A DNA stretch of 64,000 bases from Gammaproteobacteria bacterium DTU037 (GCA_001513025.1 LFRZ01000132.1:8585-72584); one strand, 5' to 3'. Counted from the stretch's first letter, positions 49,033 through 61,538 are shown. The notes: generated by a model not told the origin, from the letters alone. Program-made: numbers and translations.

Positions 49033-49046
49033 GATGGATATCCATC
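49033..49046. promoter_or_regulatory. Perfect 14-base palindrome upstream of fabA
   Basis: GATGGATATCCATC ends 40 bases before the fabA ATG. A perfect palindrome at that place suggests an operator for an unsaturated-fatty-acid regulator or a leader hairpin. It does not match the FadR or DesT sites I know. Confidence 0.4.
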
Positions 49047-49086
49047 GCCCATTGCAGTACACGATTAGGCACGTTGAGGAGCCCGC

Positions 49087-49602
49087 ATGACCAAACAAAA
49101 CGCCTTCACCTACGAAGAACTGCTCAAGTGCAGTCGAGGAGAGCTCTTCGGACCAGGTAACGCGCAATTGCCCGCACCGAATATGCTTATGATTGACCGC
49201 ATTGTGCACATCAGTGACACCGGCGGAAAATACGGCAAAGGAGAAATCACTGCCGAATTAGATATCAACCCTGATCTATGGTTTTTTGCCTGCCACTTTG
49301 AAGGTGACCCTGTGATGCCCGGTTGCTTAGGTCTTGATGCAATGTGGCAACTGGTCGGCTTCCACCTCGGCTGGCAAGGTAATCCAGGTCGTGGCCGCGC
49401 ACTGGGTTCAGGTGATGTGAAGTTTTTTGGTCAAGTATTACCCACTGCCAAAAAAGTCACCTACCAAATCGATATTAAGCGCACCATTAACCGCTCTTTA
49501 ATTCTCGCCATTGCTGACGGTACCGTTAGCGTTGATGGTCGTGAAATTTATAGCGCCGAAGGCTTGCGTGTCGGCTTATTTACTTCCACAGACTCTTTCT
49601 AA
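49087..49602 (+). CDS. fabA: 3-hydroxydecanoyl-ACP dehydratase/isomerase FabA
   Basis: Introduces the cis double bond at the C10 stage of fatty-acid synthesis. Catalytic His70 ([13 protein letters not shown]) and Asp84 (LGLDAMWQL) are at the same positions as in the well-studied enzyme, and the 171 residues match. TTGAGGAG precedes the ATG. fabB follows after a few bases, the usual fabA-fabB operon of Pseudomonas that together supply unsaturated fatty acids. Confidence 0.97.
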   Translation: MTKQNAFTYEELLKCSRGELFGPGNAQLPAPNMLMIDRIVHISDTGGKYGKGEITAELDINPDLWFFACHFEGDPVMPGCLGLDAMWQLVGFHLGWQGNPGRGRALGSGDVKFFGQVLPTAKKVTYQIDIKRTINRSLILAIADGTVSVDGREIYSAEGLRVGLFTSTDSF

Positions 49603-49614
49603 AGGATGACCAGT

Positions 49615-50832
49615 ATGCGTCGTGCTGTAATCACCGGAATGGGCATTGTTTCTTGCCTAGGTAATGACAAAGATACCGTAGCTGCTAATTTACGTGCAGG
49701 CAATACTGGTATTCGTTTTAACCCATCGTATGCTGAAATGGGCTTGCGCAGCCATGTTTCAGGCTCTGTTGATATTGATCTAGAAGCATTAATTGACCGT
49801 AAAGTGTTTCGCTTTATGGGCCAAGCCGCTGCATTTACCTACTTATCGATGCAGCAGGCCATTGAAGACAGTGGTTTAAGCCCTGAAGATGTCTCCAACC
49901 CTCGTACAGGTTTAATTGCCGGTTCCGGTGGTGCATCCACGCTTAACCAAATGGAGGCCATTGATATCCTGCGCGAAAAAGGCGTTAAGCGTATTGGCCC
50001 GTACCGTGTCACTCGCACTATGGGCAGCACTGTATCGGCGTGTTTAGCCACTCCGTTTAAAATCAAAGGCGTCAACTACTCGATCTCATCTGCTTGCGCC
50101 ACCAGTGCGCACTGTATTGGTCAAGCACTTGAGCAAATCCAACTGGGTAAACAAGATATCGTGTTTGCCGGCGGTGGTGAAGAAGAGCATTGGAGCCAAA
50201 GCTGCTTATTTGATGCGATGGGCGCACTGTCCACCCAATACAACGACACCCCAGAAAAAGCCTCACGTGCCTACGACAGCAAGCGTGATGGTTTTGTGAT
50301 TGCGGGCGGCGGCGGTATGGTCGTGGTTGAAGAGCTAGAACATGCGCTCAAACGTGGCGCTAAAATCTATGCAGAAATCGTTGGCTACGGCGCCACCTCT
50401 GACGGTTACGACATGGTCGCACCGAGTGGTGAAGGTGCTGTACGCTGCATGCAACAAGCCTTGGCGACCGTTGATACACCGATCGACTACCTCAACACCC
50501 ATGGCACCTCTACTCCAGTGGGTGACGTGGCGGAGATTCGTGCGGTACGTGAAGTCTTTGCTGATAAAGCGCCACCGATCAGCTCTACAAAAAGTCTATC
50601 AGGCCACTCCTTGGGCGCCGCTGGCGTACAAGAAACCATCTATTCATTGCTGATGATGGAAGGCAACTTTATTGCCGGTTCAGTCAACATTGAAGAGCTG
50701 GATGAAGAAGCCAAAGGCTTGCCTATCGTGCAAAAAACGCAAGAAAACGTTACGTTAAATACGGTAATGAGCAACAGCTTTGGTTTTGGCGGCACCAACG
50801 CCACCTTAGTGCTGAGACGCTACACCCAGTAA
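49615..50832 (+). CDS. fabB: 3-oxoacyl-ACP synthase I FabB
   Basis: Elongates the cis-3-decenoyl-ACP made by FabA. Catalytic Cys161 in SSACATSAH, and two histidines in [11 protein letters not shown] and [11 protein letters not shown], complete the KAS active site. The frame includes ATG 49606, but ATG 49615 ([10 protein letters not shown]) has AAAGGA at proper spacing and gives 405 residues, the family length. It is coupled to fabA and ends at a strong terminator. Confidence 0.97.
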   Translation: MRRAVITGMGIVSCLGNDKDTVAANLRAGNTGIRFNPSYAEMGLRSHVSGSVDIDLEALIDRKVFRFMGQAAAFTYLSMQQAIEDSGLSPEDVSNPRTGLIAGSGGASTLNQMEAIDILREKGVKRIGPYRVTRTMGSTVSACLATPFKIKGVNYSISSACATSAHCIGQALEQIQLGKQDIVFAGGGEEEHWSQSCLFDAMGALSTQYNDTPEKASRAYDSKRDGFVIAGGGGMVVVEELEHALKRGAKIYAEIVGYGATSDGYDMVAPSGEGAVRCMQQALATVDTPIDYLNTHGTSTPVGDVAEIRAVREVFADKAPPISSTKSLSGHSLGAAGVQETIYSLLMMEGNFIAGSVNIEELDEEAKGLPIVQKTQENVTLNTVMSNSFGFGGTNATLVLRRYTQ

Positions 50833-50849
50833 TTTAGCTTAGCCTTGAT

Positions 50850-50888
50850 AAAAACGGCCACTGCAATTGACTTGCGTGGCCGTTTTTT
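50850..50888. terminator. Bidirectional terminator between fabB and the AcuI-like gene
   Basis: AAAAACGGCCAC / GTGGCCGTTTTT perfect twelve-base arms around a 14-base loop, T tracts on both strands, between convergent genes. Confidence 0.9.
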
Positions 50889-50909
50889 ATTGCTTATGGA
50901 TCAATACAT

Positions 50910-51893
50910 CTAATCCATGCGCACTAAAGTACGCCCTACTTGCTGACTGGCCAGCATGGTGGTTATGGCCTCGGGCACTTGCGACAAACTGATTTCTTTA
51001 ACCAAAGGCTCTAAATCAAGCTTCCATTGCAGCGCCAACCTATCCCACATAGCGGCTTTATGCGCTAAAGGTAACTCTACCGAGTCGACCCCAAGCAAGT
51101 TGACCCCTCGCAAAATAAAAGGCAAGACACTGGCTTGAAAATTCACCCCTGCGGTGAGTCCACAACAGGCCACGCTGCCGCTGTGCTGCACTGCTTTGAG
51201 CGCATTAAACAATAAGTCACCACCGACAGTATCCACCACTGCAGCCCACTTAGGCCTCAATAGCGGCTTATCCATGCCCTCAGCTAAGGCCGCACGAGAA
51301 ATCACTGCACTAGCACCCAGTTGGCGCAAAAAGCCTTCTTGCTCGGCTTTACCTGTGGCTGCCGTCACCTGAAAGCCCAGCTTAGCCAACAGCATCACTG
51401 CCACTGAACCAACCCCGCCACTGGCGCCTGTGACGAGCACAGGGCCGTTCTGTGGAGCAACGCCAGCATTGATCAGCTTGTCGACACACAAGGCTGCAGT
51501 CAGCCCCGCAGTGCCTAGCACCATGGCTTCACGTAATGACAAGCCACTGGGGCGCTTGACGATCCAACTGGCAGGTACTCGAATATATTGCGCCAGACCA
51601 CCGTAGGTATTCATCCCCAAATCGTAGCCTGTAACAATCACCTCATCCCCTGCGCTAAATTCCGCCACACTGGACTGCTCAACCACCCCCGCCGCATCAA
51701 TCCCCGGCGTATGCGGAAACTGACGCGTGACCCCTCGATTACCGGTCGCCGAAAGCGCATCTTTATAATTGAGTGAAGAGTAATGCACCCTAATCAGTAC
51801 CTCGCCAGCCGGTAAATCATCCAACGAGCGCTCAATAACTTTTTGTGCAAACTGTGGCGTTTCCGTCACCCACAATGCTTGATATGTACTCAT
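50910..51893 (-). CDS. Zinc-free medium-chain oxidoreductase, AcuI/YhdH type
   Basis: NADPH-dependent quinone reductase-like enzyme; the AcuI/YhdH group reduces acryloyl-CoA to propionyl-CoA. Recognised by SSLNYKDALSATGNRGVTRQFPHTPGIDAAG-type N-terminus (SLNYKDALSATG and FPHTPGIDAAG visible), VTGASGGVGSVAV nucleotide loop and absence of structural zinc cysteines. GAGGAG six bases before ATG 51893 sets the start, giving about 327 residues. It follows sohB on the same strand. Confidence 0.88.
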   Translation of the reverse strand: MSTYQALWVTETPQFAQKVIERSLDDLPAGEVLIRVHYSSLNYKDALSATGNRGVTRQFPHTPGIDAAGVVEQSSVAEFSAGDEVIVTGYDLGMNTYGGLAQYIRVPASWIVKRPSGLSLREAMVLGTAGLTAALCVDKLINAGVAPQNGPVLVTGASGGVGSVAVMLLAKLGFQVTAATGKAEQEGFLRQLGASAVISRAALAEGMDKPLLRPKWAAVVDTVGGDLLFNALKAVQHSGSVACCGLTAGVNFQASVLPFILRGVNLLGVDSVELPLAHKAAMWDRLALQWKLDLEPLVKEISLSQVPEAITTMLASQQVGRTLVRMD

Positions 51894-51931
51894 GCAAAAC
51901 TCCTCAATCACTCTTATTTTTAGACCTTGTA

Positions 51932-52951
51932 TTAGCCCACAAAGCGCTGCTGTAAACGCGCCCAGCCTTTATCAAAAACATGCTCGACTGCGCTACTGGC
52001 ACTTAAACCAATGCGCTCTTGCAGGGTTTTTTTCTGGATAAACTCTAGCAGATACATATCTGTCTCTTCAGCTTGTTTTGACAAATACTCATCACTGGTT
52101 TGGAGCATATCAACCAAGGCTAAAGCGTGCGCATCTGTACCGAGCCAAACCTCCCCAGTCGCCACGGCATCAATATCCAACTGCGGACGGAAACGTGCGA
52201 CAAACTGCTTAAATAAATCATGCGTGGTTTGTAATTCTTGCAAGAATTTCTGTCGCCCTGCCTCAGTGTTTTCACCTAACATGGTCATAGTACGCTTGTA
52301 CTCACCGGCGGTCAGCACCTCAACATCAATATCATTCTTCTTTAATAGACGATGAATATTAGGCAATTGCGCCACTACGCCAATTGAGCCCAACACCGCA
52401 AAGGGCGCACTGATAATTTTATCGCCGATGCAGGCCATCATATAACCGCCGCTGGCCGCGACCTTATCCACACACACAGTAAGCGGGATCTGCGCCTCGC
52501 GAATACGCGCCAACTGTGAAGAGGCTAAGCCATAGCTGTGCACCATCCCGCCACCACTTTCTAAACGCAGCACCACCTCATCGGTTGGCTTAGCAATGCT
52601 CAGCAAGGCAGTAATCTCATGGCGCAAGCTGTCTAGCGCCGAAGCCTTAATATCACCATCAAAATCTAAGACATAGACACGCTTTTTTTCAACACCAGCT
52701 TTTTTCTCTTGCTGTAATTTAGTCTTACTGGCTTTCTTTAAAGCTTTTAATTGCGCTTTATCCAGCACGCTGTACTCAACAGTGTCTTTTAAGTCTTGAT
52801 AGAACTCATTTAAGCTACTGACCAATAACTCCCCACCTTTGCTACGTCCGCGCGAACGTAAAGAGGTCGCCACCACCAATACCACTACAATCACCGCCAG
52901 CACTGTGACAGCACGGGCTAAAAAACCGGCATACTCAAGTAAAAAATCCAC
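51932..52951 (-). CDS. sohB: Membrane-associated S49 peptidase SohB
   Basis: Inner-membrane periplasm-facing serine protease related to SppA. One N-terminal span (ARAVTVLAVIVVVLVVATSL), a charged linker, then the S49 domain with catalytic Ser167 in VAASGGYMMACIGDKI and Lys about 218 in AGEYKRTMTM. 339 residues is typical for SohB. It precedes the AcuI-like gene by about 40 bases and is divergent from the SCP2 gene. Confidence 0.92.
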   Translation of the reverse strand: MDFLLEYAGFLARAVTVLAVIVVVLVVATSLRSRGRSKGGELLVSSLNEFYQDLKDTVEYSVLDKAQLKALKKASKTKLQQEKKAGVEKKRVYVLDFDGDIKASALDSLRHEITALLSIAKPTDEVVLRLESGGGMVHSYGLASSQLARIREAQIPLTVCVDKVAASGGYMMACIGDKIISAPFAVLGSIGVVAQLPNIHRLLKKNDIDVEVLTAGEYKRTMTMLGENTEAGRQKFLQELQTTHDLFKQFVARFRPQLDIDAVATGEVWLGTDAHALALVDMLQTSDEYLSKQAEETDMYLLEFIQKKTLQERIGLSASSAVEHVFDKGWARLQQRFVG

Positions 52952-53099
52952 TGTAACCTCCTTAAACGATATTGATTGTTATCTTACCTGAGCCAGTACC
53001 CGCCTTCATAACGATTATCTGTACCGTCCCGTATCAGCTGCACCATTCAACAAGCAACGACCCCGCCAGACGGGGATGAACTGACTGTTTTATAGAGAC

Positions 53100-53119
53100 T
53101 TTCAAACAATCGTATGAAA
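53100..53119. promoter_or_regulatory. PsrA-like operator upstream of the SCP2 gene
   Basis: TTTCAAACAATCGTATGAAA is an 8-4-8 inverted repeat with one mismatch. It shares TTTCAAAC-N4-GT-N-T with the site in the psrA promoter at 61539-61558 and lies five bases upstream of a -35 element. Binding by PsrA is inference. Confidence 0.5.
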
Positions 53120-53124
53120 TTCAT

Positions 53125-53153
53125 TTGACAGCTTAGCGGGTTCACAATAATCT
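53125..53153 (+). promoter_or_regulatory. Sigma-70-type promoter of the SCP2 gene
   Basis: TTGACA (53125-53130) and TAATCT (53148-53153) separated by 17 bases, about 130 bases upstream of the start. The remaining 333-base gap back to sohB also holds a short hairpin CCCCG-CCAGA-CGGGG around 53070-53084 and no gene. Confidence 0.7.
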
Positions 53154-53284
53154 CCACTACTCACATAGCAGCAGATCATGGCGCGCCACGCCCCTCATCT
53201 GTTAAAGAAGAAACTCATCCGTTACCTTTGAGTTATTCATATCACGCGGCATATACCGCACAAAAACCTTAAAAGGGATCTACT

Positions 53285-53599
53285 ATGTCTTCTACCGCCG
53301 AGATCATTAACACTCTAACCGCTAAATTTAATGCTACAGCTGCTGCGGGTTTAGATTTAATCTTCCAATTCAATATTGAAGATGCTGAAAATTACTACGT
53401 TACTGTTAAAGACGGTACCTGTGATGTACAAGCTGGCGAAAATGATGACGCCAATGTCACTTTAATCATGGACAGCGAAACCTTTAAAGGCATTGCCACT
53501 GGCGAAACCGATGGTATGCAAGCATTTATGGGCGGTAAACTGCGCGCTGAAGGCGATATGATGTTAGCCATGAAGCTTAGCGAGTTATTCCCAGTCTAA
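53285..53599 (+). CDS. SCP2 sterol-carrier domain protein
   Basis: A single SCP2 lipid-binding domain of 104 residues with FNIEDAENYYVTVKDGTCDV, DANVTLIMDSETF and GKLRAEGDMMLAMKLSELFPV, all typical. It has no signal peptide, so it acts in the cytoplasm, binding acyl or isoprenoid lipids; its ligand is not known. AAAAGGGAT precedes the ATG. A strong promoter and terminator make it a monocistronic, probably highly expressed gene. Confidence 0.93.
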   Translation: MSSTAEIINTLTAKFNATAAAGLDLIFQFNIEDAENYYVTVKDGTCDVQAGENDDANVTLIMDSETFKGIATGETDGMQAFMGGKLRAEGDMMLAMKLSELFPV

Positions 53600-53621
53600 A
53601 CTGCGGCAGCCTGCACCATCT

Positions 53622-53652
53622 AAAAAGCCGGATTAATCATCCGGCTTTTTTT
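53622..53652 (+). terminator. Terminator of the SCP2 gene
   Basis: AAAAAGCCGGAT / ATCCGGCTTTTT twelve-base perfect arms, five-base loop, continuing into more T. Confidence 0.93.
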
Positions 53653-53677
53653 ATAACGAGGGGTTAAGGAGACGACC

Positions 53678-55615
53678 ATGCTATTGAGCAAAGCCTTATT
53701 TGTATATGAGGACGCTGATAACCCTCATATTCAAACCGTGTTTGAGTTTGCCAAGGCCAATCAAATCACTCTGACCCCGCTGCCATTCACTGATTTTTTA
53801 GAACAGCCGGGGCGCGCGCTCGAGCATGCTGAGCATGTGGTTGCCCTATGCAGCGATAGCGATCTAGCTCCGCTGATGGATCTGGCCAAATCGCTAAACT
53901 TTAGCCTAGGGGTCATTCCCGTTGATGATCAACAAGTACGCCTACGTGACTGGTTTATGTTCAGCGCAAAACCGGAGGATCATATTGAGCTGGCTTTTTC
54001 CGCCTCAAGCAAAGCCATTGATGTGTTGCGCTGCAACAATGAAGTGGCGCTGGGCTCAATTATGCTGGGTAAAACGCCCTTCCTTGATCAACGCAGCCGC
54101 ACTTACCGGCAACGCGCCGTCTCACCCTGGCGGCGTATTTTTTATTTTATAGCCCTATTATGGAATAGTTTGCGCAACTTATTTGCCATCCAGCCCTTTG
54201 GCATCACCTTATCGGTGGGCAGTGAGTACAGCGTAAAAACAGCGATCACGGGTTTAATTGCCATTGAAAATAACGTCACTAATGCGGCGGCACGACTGAT
54301 CAATACCAGTATTTCAGTGCAAGACGGTAAAGTTTCCACCCTACTGATTGCGCCTAAGTCCATCAGCCAATATCTAGGATTTTTAATCCGCGCCTCTTTT
54401 CATTCAGACAAAAAAGTCAGTCGTTTACCCGATGCTATGAGTTATGTACGTAGCAACTATTTGCGAATCGAGAGCAGCAGCCCCCTCATCTACTATGTCG
54501 ACAGTCAAAAACGCGAAGCGCAAAGCATTGAATTAGAGTTGTACCCTGAAGCGGTGCAAATTAACTTACCGGACGCCTATTATGAAACCCAAGGCGGTCA
54601 ACGTGGCGGTAAAGACACACTTAAGCTCGAAAATCTGCCACTGAATGAGCAGCGCTTAAATATGATCCAGCAACGTTTACCGCTGTTTACCCATGCCTTA
54701 GAGGACGACTTTAAAGATCTGTTCTTACAGCTGCGCGAGAATGCACAAGCCCATAGCAGCTTTATTTCTCTGATGATGCTCAGCAGCTTATTGGCAAGTT
54801 TGGGCTTATTTCTGTCCAGCCCCGCAGTGATTATCGGTGCCATGGTGCTAGCGCCCTTAATGTCACCGATTGTCTCTTTAGCCATGGCGCTACTGCGTAA
54901 CGATCAAATCTTACTCAAAAGGTCCATGGTCACCATTATCATTGGGGTGACCCTAGCGCTGAGTATGGCGGCCTTGCTCGCGTTGCTTATGCCGATTACC
55001 CGCATCACTCCAGAGATGGCCGGCCGCTTACACCCCAATCTACTTGACCTTGGGGTGGCGATCGTCTCTGGCATGGCCGCAGCCTATGCGCATGCACGTG
55101 AAAGCGTTATGAAAAGTATGCCGGGGGTGGCGATCGCCGTTGCGCTGGTCCCCCCCGTCTGTGTAGCAGGGATTGGCATTGGCTGGTGGGACTGGCAAGT
55201 GATCAGTGGCGCTGCACTATTATTTGTCACCAACTTGGTGGGCATCGCACTGGCGGCGGCACTGACTTTTTTGGTCTTAGGCTATGCACCTATTGTGAAA
55301 GCGCGACGTGGTTTAGCTCTATCTTTAGTCCTAATGATCACCGTTGCGGTACCCCTGACATGGTCATTTCAGAGCATTTATAGCACTTGGCAGGTAGAGC
55401 ACAAGGTCGATGAGCTAAGCTTGGAGATATACGGTAAACAACTGCATATCAACGTATTACTCGTACAAGTGAGTAGCCCAGAGACCTATCTAAAACTTGA
55501 AGTCAGCTCAAGCGCAGATATCACCCACCGTGATTTAAAGGTGTTAAAAACACATATCGAGACGCTACTGAAGCAAGCAGTTCGTCTCGATGTGACACCG
55601 CATATCAGCCTTTGA
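53678..55615 (+). CDS. DUF389/TIGR00341 family membrane protein
   Basis: 645 residues in three parts: an N-terminal soluble region with a diacylglycerol-kinase-like segment (LFVYEDADNP onward, SEYSVKTAITGLIAIENN), a middle ligand-like region, and a C-terminal DUF389 membrane domain with about six spans (SLMMLSSLLASLGLFLSSPAVIIGAMVLAPLMSP contains SPAVIIGAMVLAPLMSP, the family motif). Function unknown. Ribosome site AAGGAG precedes the ATG; it follows the SCP2 gene after a terminator. Confidence 0.85.
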   Translation: MLLSKALFVYEDADNPHIQTVFEFAKANQITLTPLPFTDFLEQPGRALEHAEHVVALCSDSDLAPLMDLAKSLNFSLGVIPVDDQQVRLRDWFMFSAKPEDHIELAFSASSKAIDVLRCNNEVALGSIMLGKTPFLDQRSRTYRQRAVSPWRRIFYFIALLWNSLRNLFAIQPFGITLSVGSEYSVKTAITGLIAIENNVTNAAARLINTSISVQDGKVSTLLIAPKSISQYLGFLIRASFHSDKKVSRLPDAMSYVRSNYLRIESSSPLIYYVDSQKREAQSIELELYPEAVQINLPDAYYETQGGQRGGKDTLKLENLPLNEQRLNMIQQRLPLFTHALEDDFKDLFLQLRENAQAHSSFISLMMLSSLLASLGLFLSSPAVIIGAMVLAPLMSPIVSLAMALLRNDQILLKRSMVTIIIGVTLALSMAALLALLMPITRITPEMAGRLHPNLLDLGVAIVSGMAAAYAHARESVMKSMPGVAIAVALVPPVCVAGIGIGWWDWQVISGAALLFVTNLVGIALAAALTFLVLGYAPIVKARRGLALSLVLMITVAVPLTWSFQSIYSTWQVEHKVDELSLEIYGKQLHINVLLVQVSSPETYLKLEVSSSADITHRDLKVLKTHIETLLKQAVRLDVTPHISL

Positions 55616-55636
55616 TCTGCACCCAAACATAGTAGC

Positions 55637-55664
55637 GTTCTGCCCTAGTGCATAAGGGCAGAAC
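55637..55664. terminator. Hairpin between convergent DUF389 and spermidine-synthase genes
   Basis: GTTCTGCCCT / AGGGCAGAAC perfect ten-base arms with an eight-base loop; no T tract, so termination is presumed from position. Confidence 0.55.
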
Positions 55665-55674
55665 ACGGCCTCGC

Positions 55675-56535
55675 TTAGTCGTTGCTAGGCTTACCAATGG
55701 CTTGTAAAACATATTGCGGTAAAGCAAAAGCGGCCTGATGAATATCAGCATTGTAGTAACGGGTCACAATGCCGCTACCGGCAAAGCGCTGGCGTAAAAT
55801 ATCCAAAGGCTGTTTACGCAACTGAGGATTTTTAGCCGCCCAAGCAAAAGTCATACTGCCACCAATATAAGTGGGCACTGCAGCATGGTAAAAGTGCCAG
55901 TCAGCAAACAATTCTTGAATATTTTTAGCAGTGGTTTTCACTTCATCGATTTGTAAAAATGGCGTGCCATTTTGCGCAACGAAAATTCCCTCATCCGTTA
56001 AGCAGCGATGGCAAGCCTGATAAAAACCTTCGGAGAACAGCACTTCGCCCGGGCCGGTAGGGTCGGGACAGTCACTGATAATCACATCAAATTTTTCAGT
56101 GCAGTTGGCCATAAAACGCATGCCATCATCAATCACCAAATTCACCCGTGGGTCATCGTAAGCACCACTGGAGTGATTGGGTAAATACTCTTTACACATA
56201 TCAACAACAGCTTGATCAATTTCCACCATAGTGATGCGATCCACGCTGTCGTGACGGCATACTTCACGTAACATGCCACCATCACCACCACCGATAATCA
56301 AGATATTACGCGCGCTGCCATGGGCTAAAATCGGCACATGGGTAAGCATTTCATGATAAATAAATTCATCGGCTTCGGTGGTTTGAATCGCTCCATCGAG
56401 CGCCATTACGCGACCCATTCGAGCATTTTCAAAAATAACTAAATGCTGATGCTCAGTACGAAACTCATGCAGCATTGTTTCAATCTTAAAAAACTGGCCA
56501 TAATTATCATGCAGCGTTTCACGGTAATCAGTCAT
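55675..56535 (-). CDS. speE: Polyamine aminopropyltransferase (spermidine synthase)
   Basis: Transfers aminopropyl from decarboxylated S-adenosylmethionine to putrescine. The SAM-binding [11 protein letters not shown], the acidic [15 protein letters not shown] and catalytic [13 protein letters not shown] regions are present, plus [17 protein letters not shown] 56535 has AAGGA five bases upstream; the longer frame to 56583 is not supported. 286 residues. speD is not adjacent. The methylthioadenosine by-product connects with the phosphorylase gene at 58.5 kb. Confidence 0.93.
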   Translation of the reverse strand: MTDYRETLHDNYGQFFKIETMLHEFRTEHQHLVIFENARMGRVMALDGAIQTTEADEFIYHEMLTHVPILAHGSARNILIIGGGDGGMLREVCRHDSVDRITMVEIDQAVVDMCKEYLPNHSSGAYDDPRVNLVIDDGMRFMANCTEKFDVIISDCPDPTGPGEVLFSEGFYQACHRCLTDEGIFVAQNGTPFLQIDEVKTTAKNIQELFADWHFYHAAVPTYIGGSMTFAWAAKNPQLRKQPLDILRQRFAGSGIVTRYYNADIHQAAFALPQYVLQAIGKPSND

Positions 56536-56663
56536 GGTGATCCTTAAGCTATTTAATAAAAATCTGCGGCGATTATACGACAAGCATCAGCGAATGAGGC
56601 ATATTTAGCCGATCATTACTGGCCTACTGATCCGTCGACGACAACCGCCACAAACACTCAGCT

Positions 56664-57680
<1,017 letters not shown>

Positions 57681-57760
57681 CTACTTATAACTGCAACAGT
57701 GAATTTATTCCAGAGTTATAACTATTTATTTATAAAACAGCAGTACAACAGGTGTATTTA

Positions 57761-58486
57761 ATGACTGATGCGGCGTCACTTGCGGTTTTTTTAAGCCACC
57801 TCCAGCAACACTGGCCCTTCCCTATACCCTTAGCCGGCTGTACGTTGGTCTCCACGCGCTTTACCGCACAAGCATTAAGTCCTGAGTTGTTTAGCCATTA
57901 CGGCATCGCGCCACCGCAAGCGGCGCTTAAACGCCAAGCTGAATTTTTAGCCGCACGACTCTGTGCTCGCGAAGCCTTACGCCAACAAACCGGTCACGCC
58001 AGTCTGCCCACCCAGCAAGATAACAGTCGTGCCCCACGCTGGCCAACGCACAGCTGTGGCTCGATGTCACACAGTCATAATCTGTCAGCCGCCATTGTCG
58101 GCGACAGCCGCTATTGGCAAGGATTGGGCTTAGATATAGAAAAACCAATCCCCATCCAGCGTGCGCAGCGCTTAGCTAAAACGATTTTAACGCCGGACGA
58201 GCAATACACTTACAATCGTCTAGACAGCAACCAGCAAGCCATGTATTTAACTCTGGTTTTTTCGTTTAAAGAGAGTTTATTTAAAGCGCTTAATCCCCTG
58301 ACCGGGACCTACTTTGGTTTCCATGACGCCCAAGTACTGGATTTGGAGAACAGCGCAATGGGCCATGCGCGCTTACGTCTGAGCAAAGATTTATCCACCC
58401 AATGGCGCCTAGGTTGTGAGCTACAAGGGCAGTTTTCGCGCTTACACGGCAGTGCGCTGACCTTGGTCAGCGTGGCGGTTGCGTAG
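57761..58486 (+). CDS. 4'-phosphopantetheinyl transferase (EntD/PcpS type)
   Basis: Loads 4'-phosphopantetheine onto carrier proteins. The magnesium-binding motif GLDIEKP and the FSFKESLFKAL motif (W/FSxKES/AxxK) are both present, with an N-terminal half including RQAEFLAARLCAREAL. In Pseudomonas, PcpS serves both fatty-acid and siderophore carriers. Start ATG 57761 with CAGG upstream, about 241 residues; a GTG at 57752 is alternative. Confidence 0.9.
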   Translation: MTDAASLAVFLSHLQQHWPFPIPLAGCTLVSTRFTAQALSPELFSHYGIAPPQAALKRQAEFLAARLCAREALRQQTGHASLPTQQDNSRAPRWPTHSCGSMSHSHNLSAAIVGDSRYWQGLGLDIEKPIPIQRAQRLAKTILTPDEQYTYNRLDSNQQAMYLTLVFSFKESLFKALNPLTGTYFGFHDAQVLDLENSAMGHARLRLSKDLSTQWRLGCELQGQFSRLHGSALTLVSVAVA

Positions 58487-58488
58487 AA

Positions 58489-58523
58489 CGCCATAAGCCC
58501 ACATCCAGACGCAGCTTATGGCG
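58489..58523. terminator. Hairpin between convergent PPTase and MTI phosphorylase genes
   Basis: CGCCATAAGC / GCTTATGGCG perfect ten-base arms around a 15-base centre. No T tract. Confidence 0.5.
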
Positions 58524-58533
58524 CTGTGCACGC

Positions 58534-60267
<1,734 letters not shown>

Positions 60268-60283
<16 letters not shown>

Positions 60284-60810
60284 AATGATTCCTTACTGTG
60301 GCTGTGCTGTATCGGCGCCGCTACAGCATGCTCACTAATCTCAACGAGACAGGTATCGGCCAGCTGCGCATAGAGCTCAATAATGTCCTGGTTGCGCATA
60401 CGAATACAGCCATGGGAATACGGCTGCCCTAACAGGGCTTCATCGGCAGTGCCATGAATATAAATATAGCGACGAAAGGTATCACAAGCACCGAGGCGAT
60501 TGCGCCCTTTCTCACAGCCGCTAAGCCAAAGAATACGACTGAGAATCCAGTCACGCTGTGGATAGGCCTGCTGCAACTCTGCGCTGAAAATCTCTCCAGT
60601 CCAACGACGGCCGCGCAACACGGCCATCGGCGGCAAATCGGCACCTATTTTGGCTCGAATATAATGCAAGCCGCGTGGTGTGCATCCTGAGTTATTTTGC
60701 TCACCAGGACCATTGAGTGCGGTAGAAACGGTATAAACACGCTGTAATTGCTGCTTAGAAAAAGCATACAGGCGCTGCTCTGCAATGGACACATGCAGGT
60801 AATCAAACAT
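60268..60810 (-). CDS. YkuD-fold L,D-transpeptidase family protein, probably cytoplasmic L,D-carboxypeptidase
   Basis: The YkuD catalytic motif is intact: His119 in YIHGTAD and Cys135 in YSHGCIRMRN with the following Arg. The domain begins at once (MFDYLHVSIAEQRLYAF) and there is no signal peptide or membrane anchor, so the protein should stay in the cytoplasm. It is 180 residues and overlaps nagZ. Acinetobacter ElsL is a signal-less YkuD enzyme acting as a cytoplasmic L,D-carboxypeptidase in wall recycling; the same role is likely here. Transpeptidase activity in the periplasm is unlikely. Confidence 0.85.
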
Positions 60811-60833
60811 AACCTCACCACTCTTTCTAAGAA

Positions 60834-61514
60834 TTAAGGCGCTTTCTTTTTCAGCACCGGCTGCATACCTACCGCATCAATCACACTTTCAGCACGCAGA
60901 CCCGCGGCTAAAAAAGGCACCATTAAGCGCAACACTTGCTCTGTGGTCATATGCACCTGGTACTCAGTTTCGGCAATCGCACGCAAGGCTTTAAGCCCGG
61001 ACATGCTAAAGGCTGCCGCACCGATCATAAAATGCACGCGCCAGAACAATTCAATCGGCTGAACCTCCGGCGCTGCTTGGCGTAACAGCAGCATATAACG
61101 ATGAAACACAGGGCCGTACATATCATTTAGATAGCGACGTAAGTGCCCCTGGCTTTGACTAAAGGCCAAACCTAACAGGCGCATAAAAATAGATAAATCA
61201 TTACCACTGCGCGGCTTCACCGCTAAGGTTTGCTGAACTAAGACATCCAAGAGCAGCTCAACCGTCCAAGCCGGCTGATCAGCCGCGGAACGACGCTGCA
61301 ACTCTTCGTCTAAGCTGATGCATAACGGCCCAAGAAACCTTGAAAACACTGCTTGAATCAGGGATTTTTTTGAACCGAAATGGTAGTTGACGGCGGCCAA
61401 GTTCACTCCAGCTTTACTGGTGATCAGGCGCAACGAGGTTTCTGCAAAGCCCTTCTCCGCAAACAGAATCTCTGCCACATCTAAAATTCGCTCTACGGTG
61501 TCTGACTGAGCCAT
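60834..61514 (-). CDS. psrA: TetR-family regulator PsrA
   Basis: Long-chain fatty-acid-responsive regulator; in Pseudomonas it represses beta-oxidation genes and itself, and activates rpoS. The N-terminus MAQSDTVERILDVAEILF and the helix-turn-helix AGVNLAAVNYHFGSKKSLIQAVFSRFLGP-type region (NLAAVNYHFGSKKSLI visible) match PsrA closely. ATG 61514 begins at the conserved MAQSD; upstream frame to 61562 is not used. About 226 residues. An operator-like repeat overlaps its -10 element. Confidence 0.92.
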   Translation of the reverse strand: MAQSDTVERILDVAEILFAEKGFAETSLRLITSKAGVNLAAVNYHFGSKKSLIQAVFSRFLGPLCISLDEELQRRSAADQPAWTVELLLDVLVQQTLAVKPRSGNDLSIFMRLLGLAFSQSQGHLRRYLNDMYGPVFHRYMLLLRQAAPEVQPIELFWRVHFMIGAAAFSMSGLKALRAIAETEYQVHMTTEQVLRLMVPFLAAGLRAESVIDAVGMQPVLKKKAP

Positions 61515-61538
61515 GCAATTTTTACTCCAGATAAAGGT

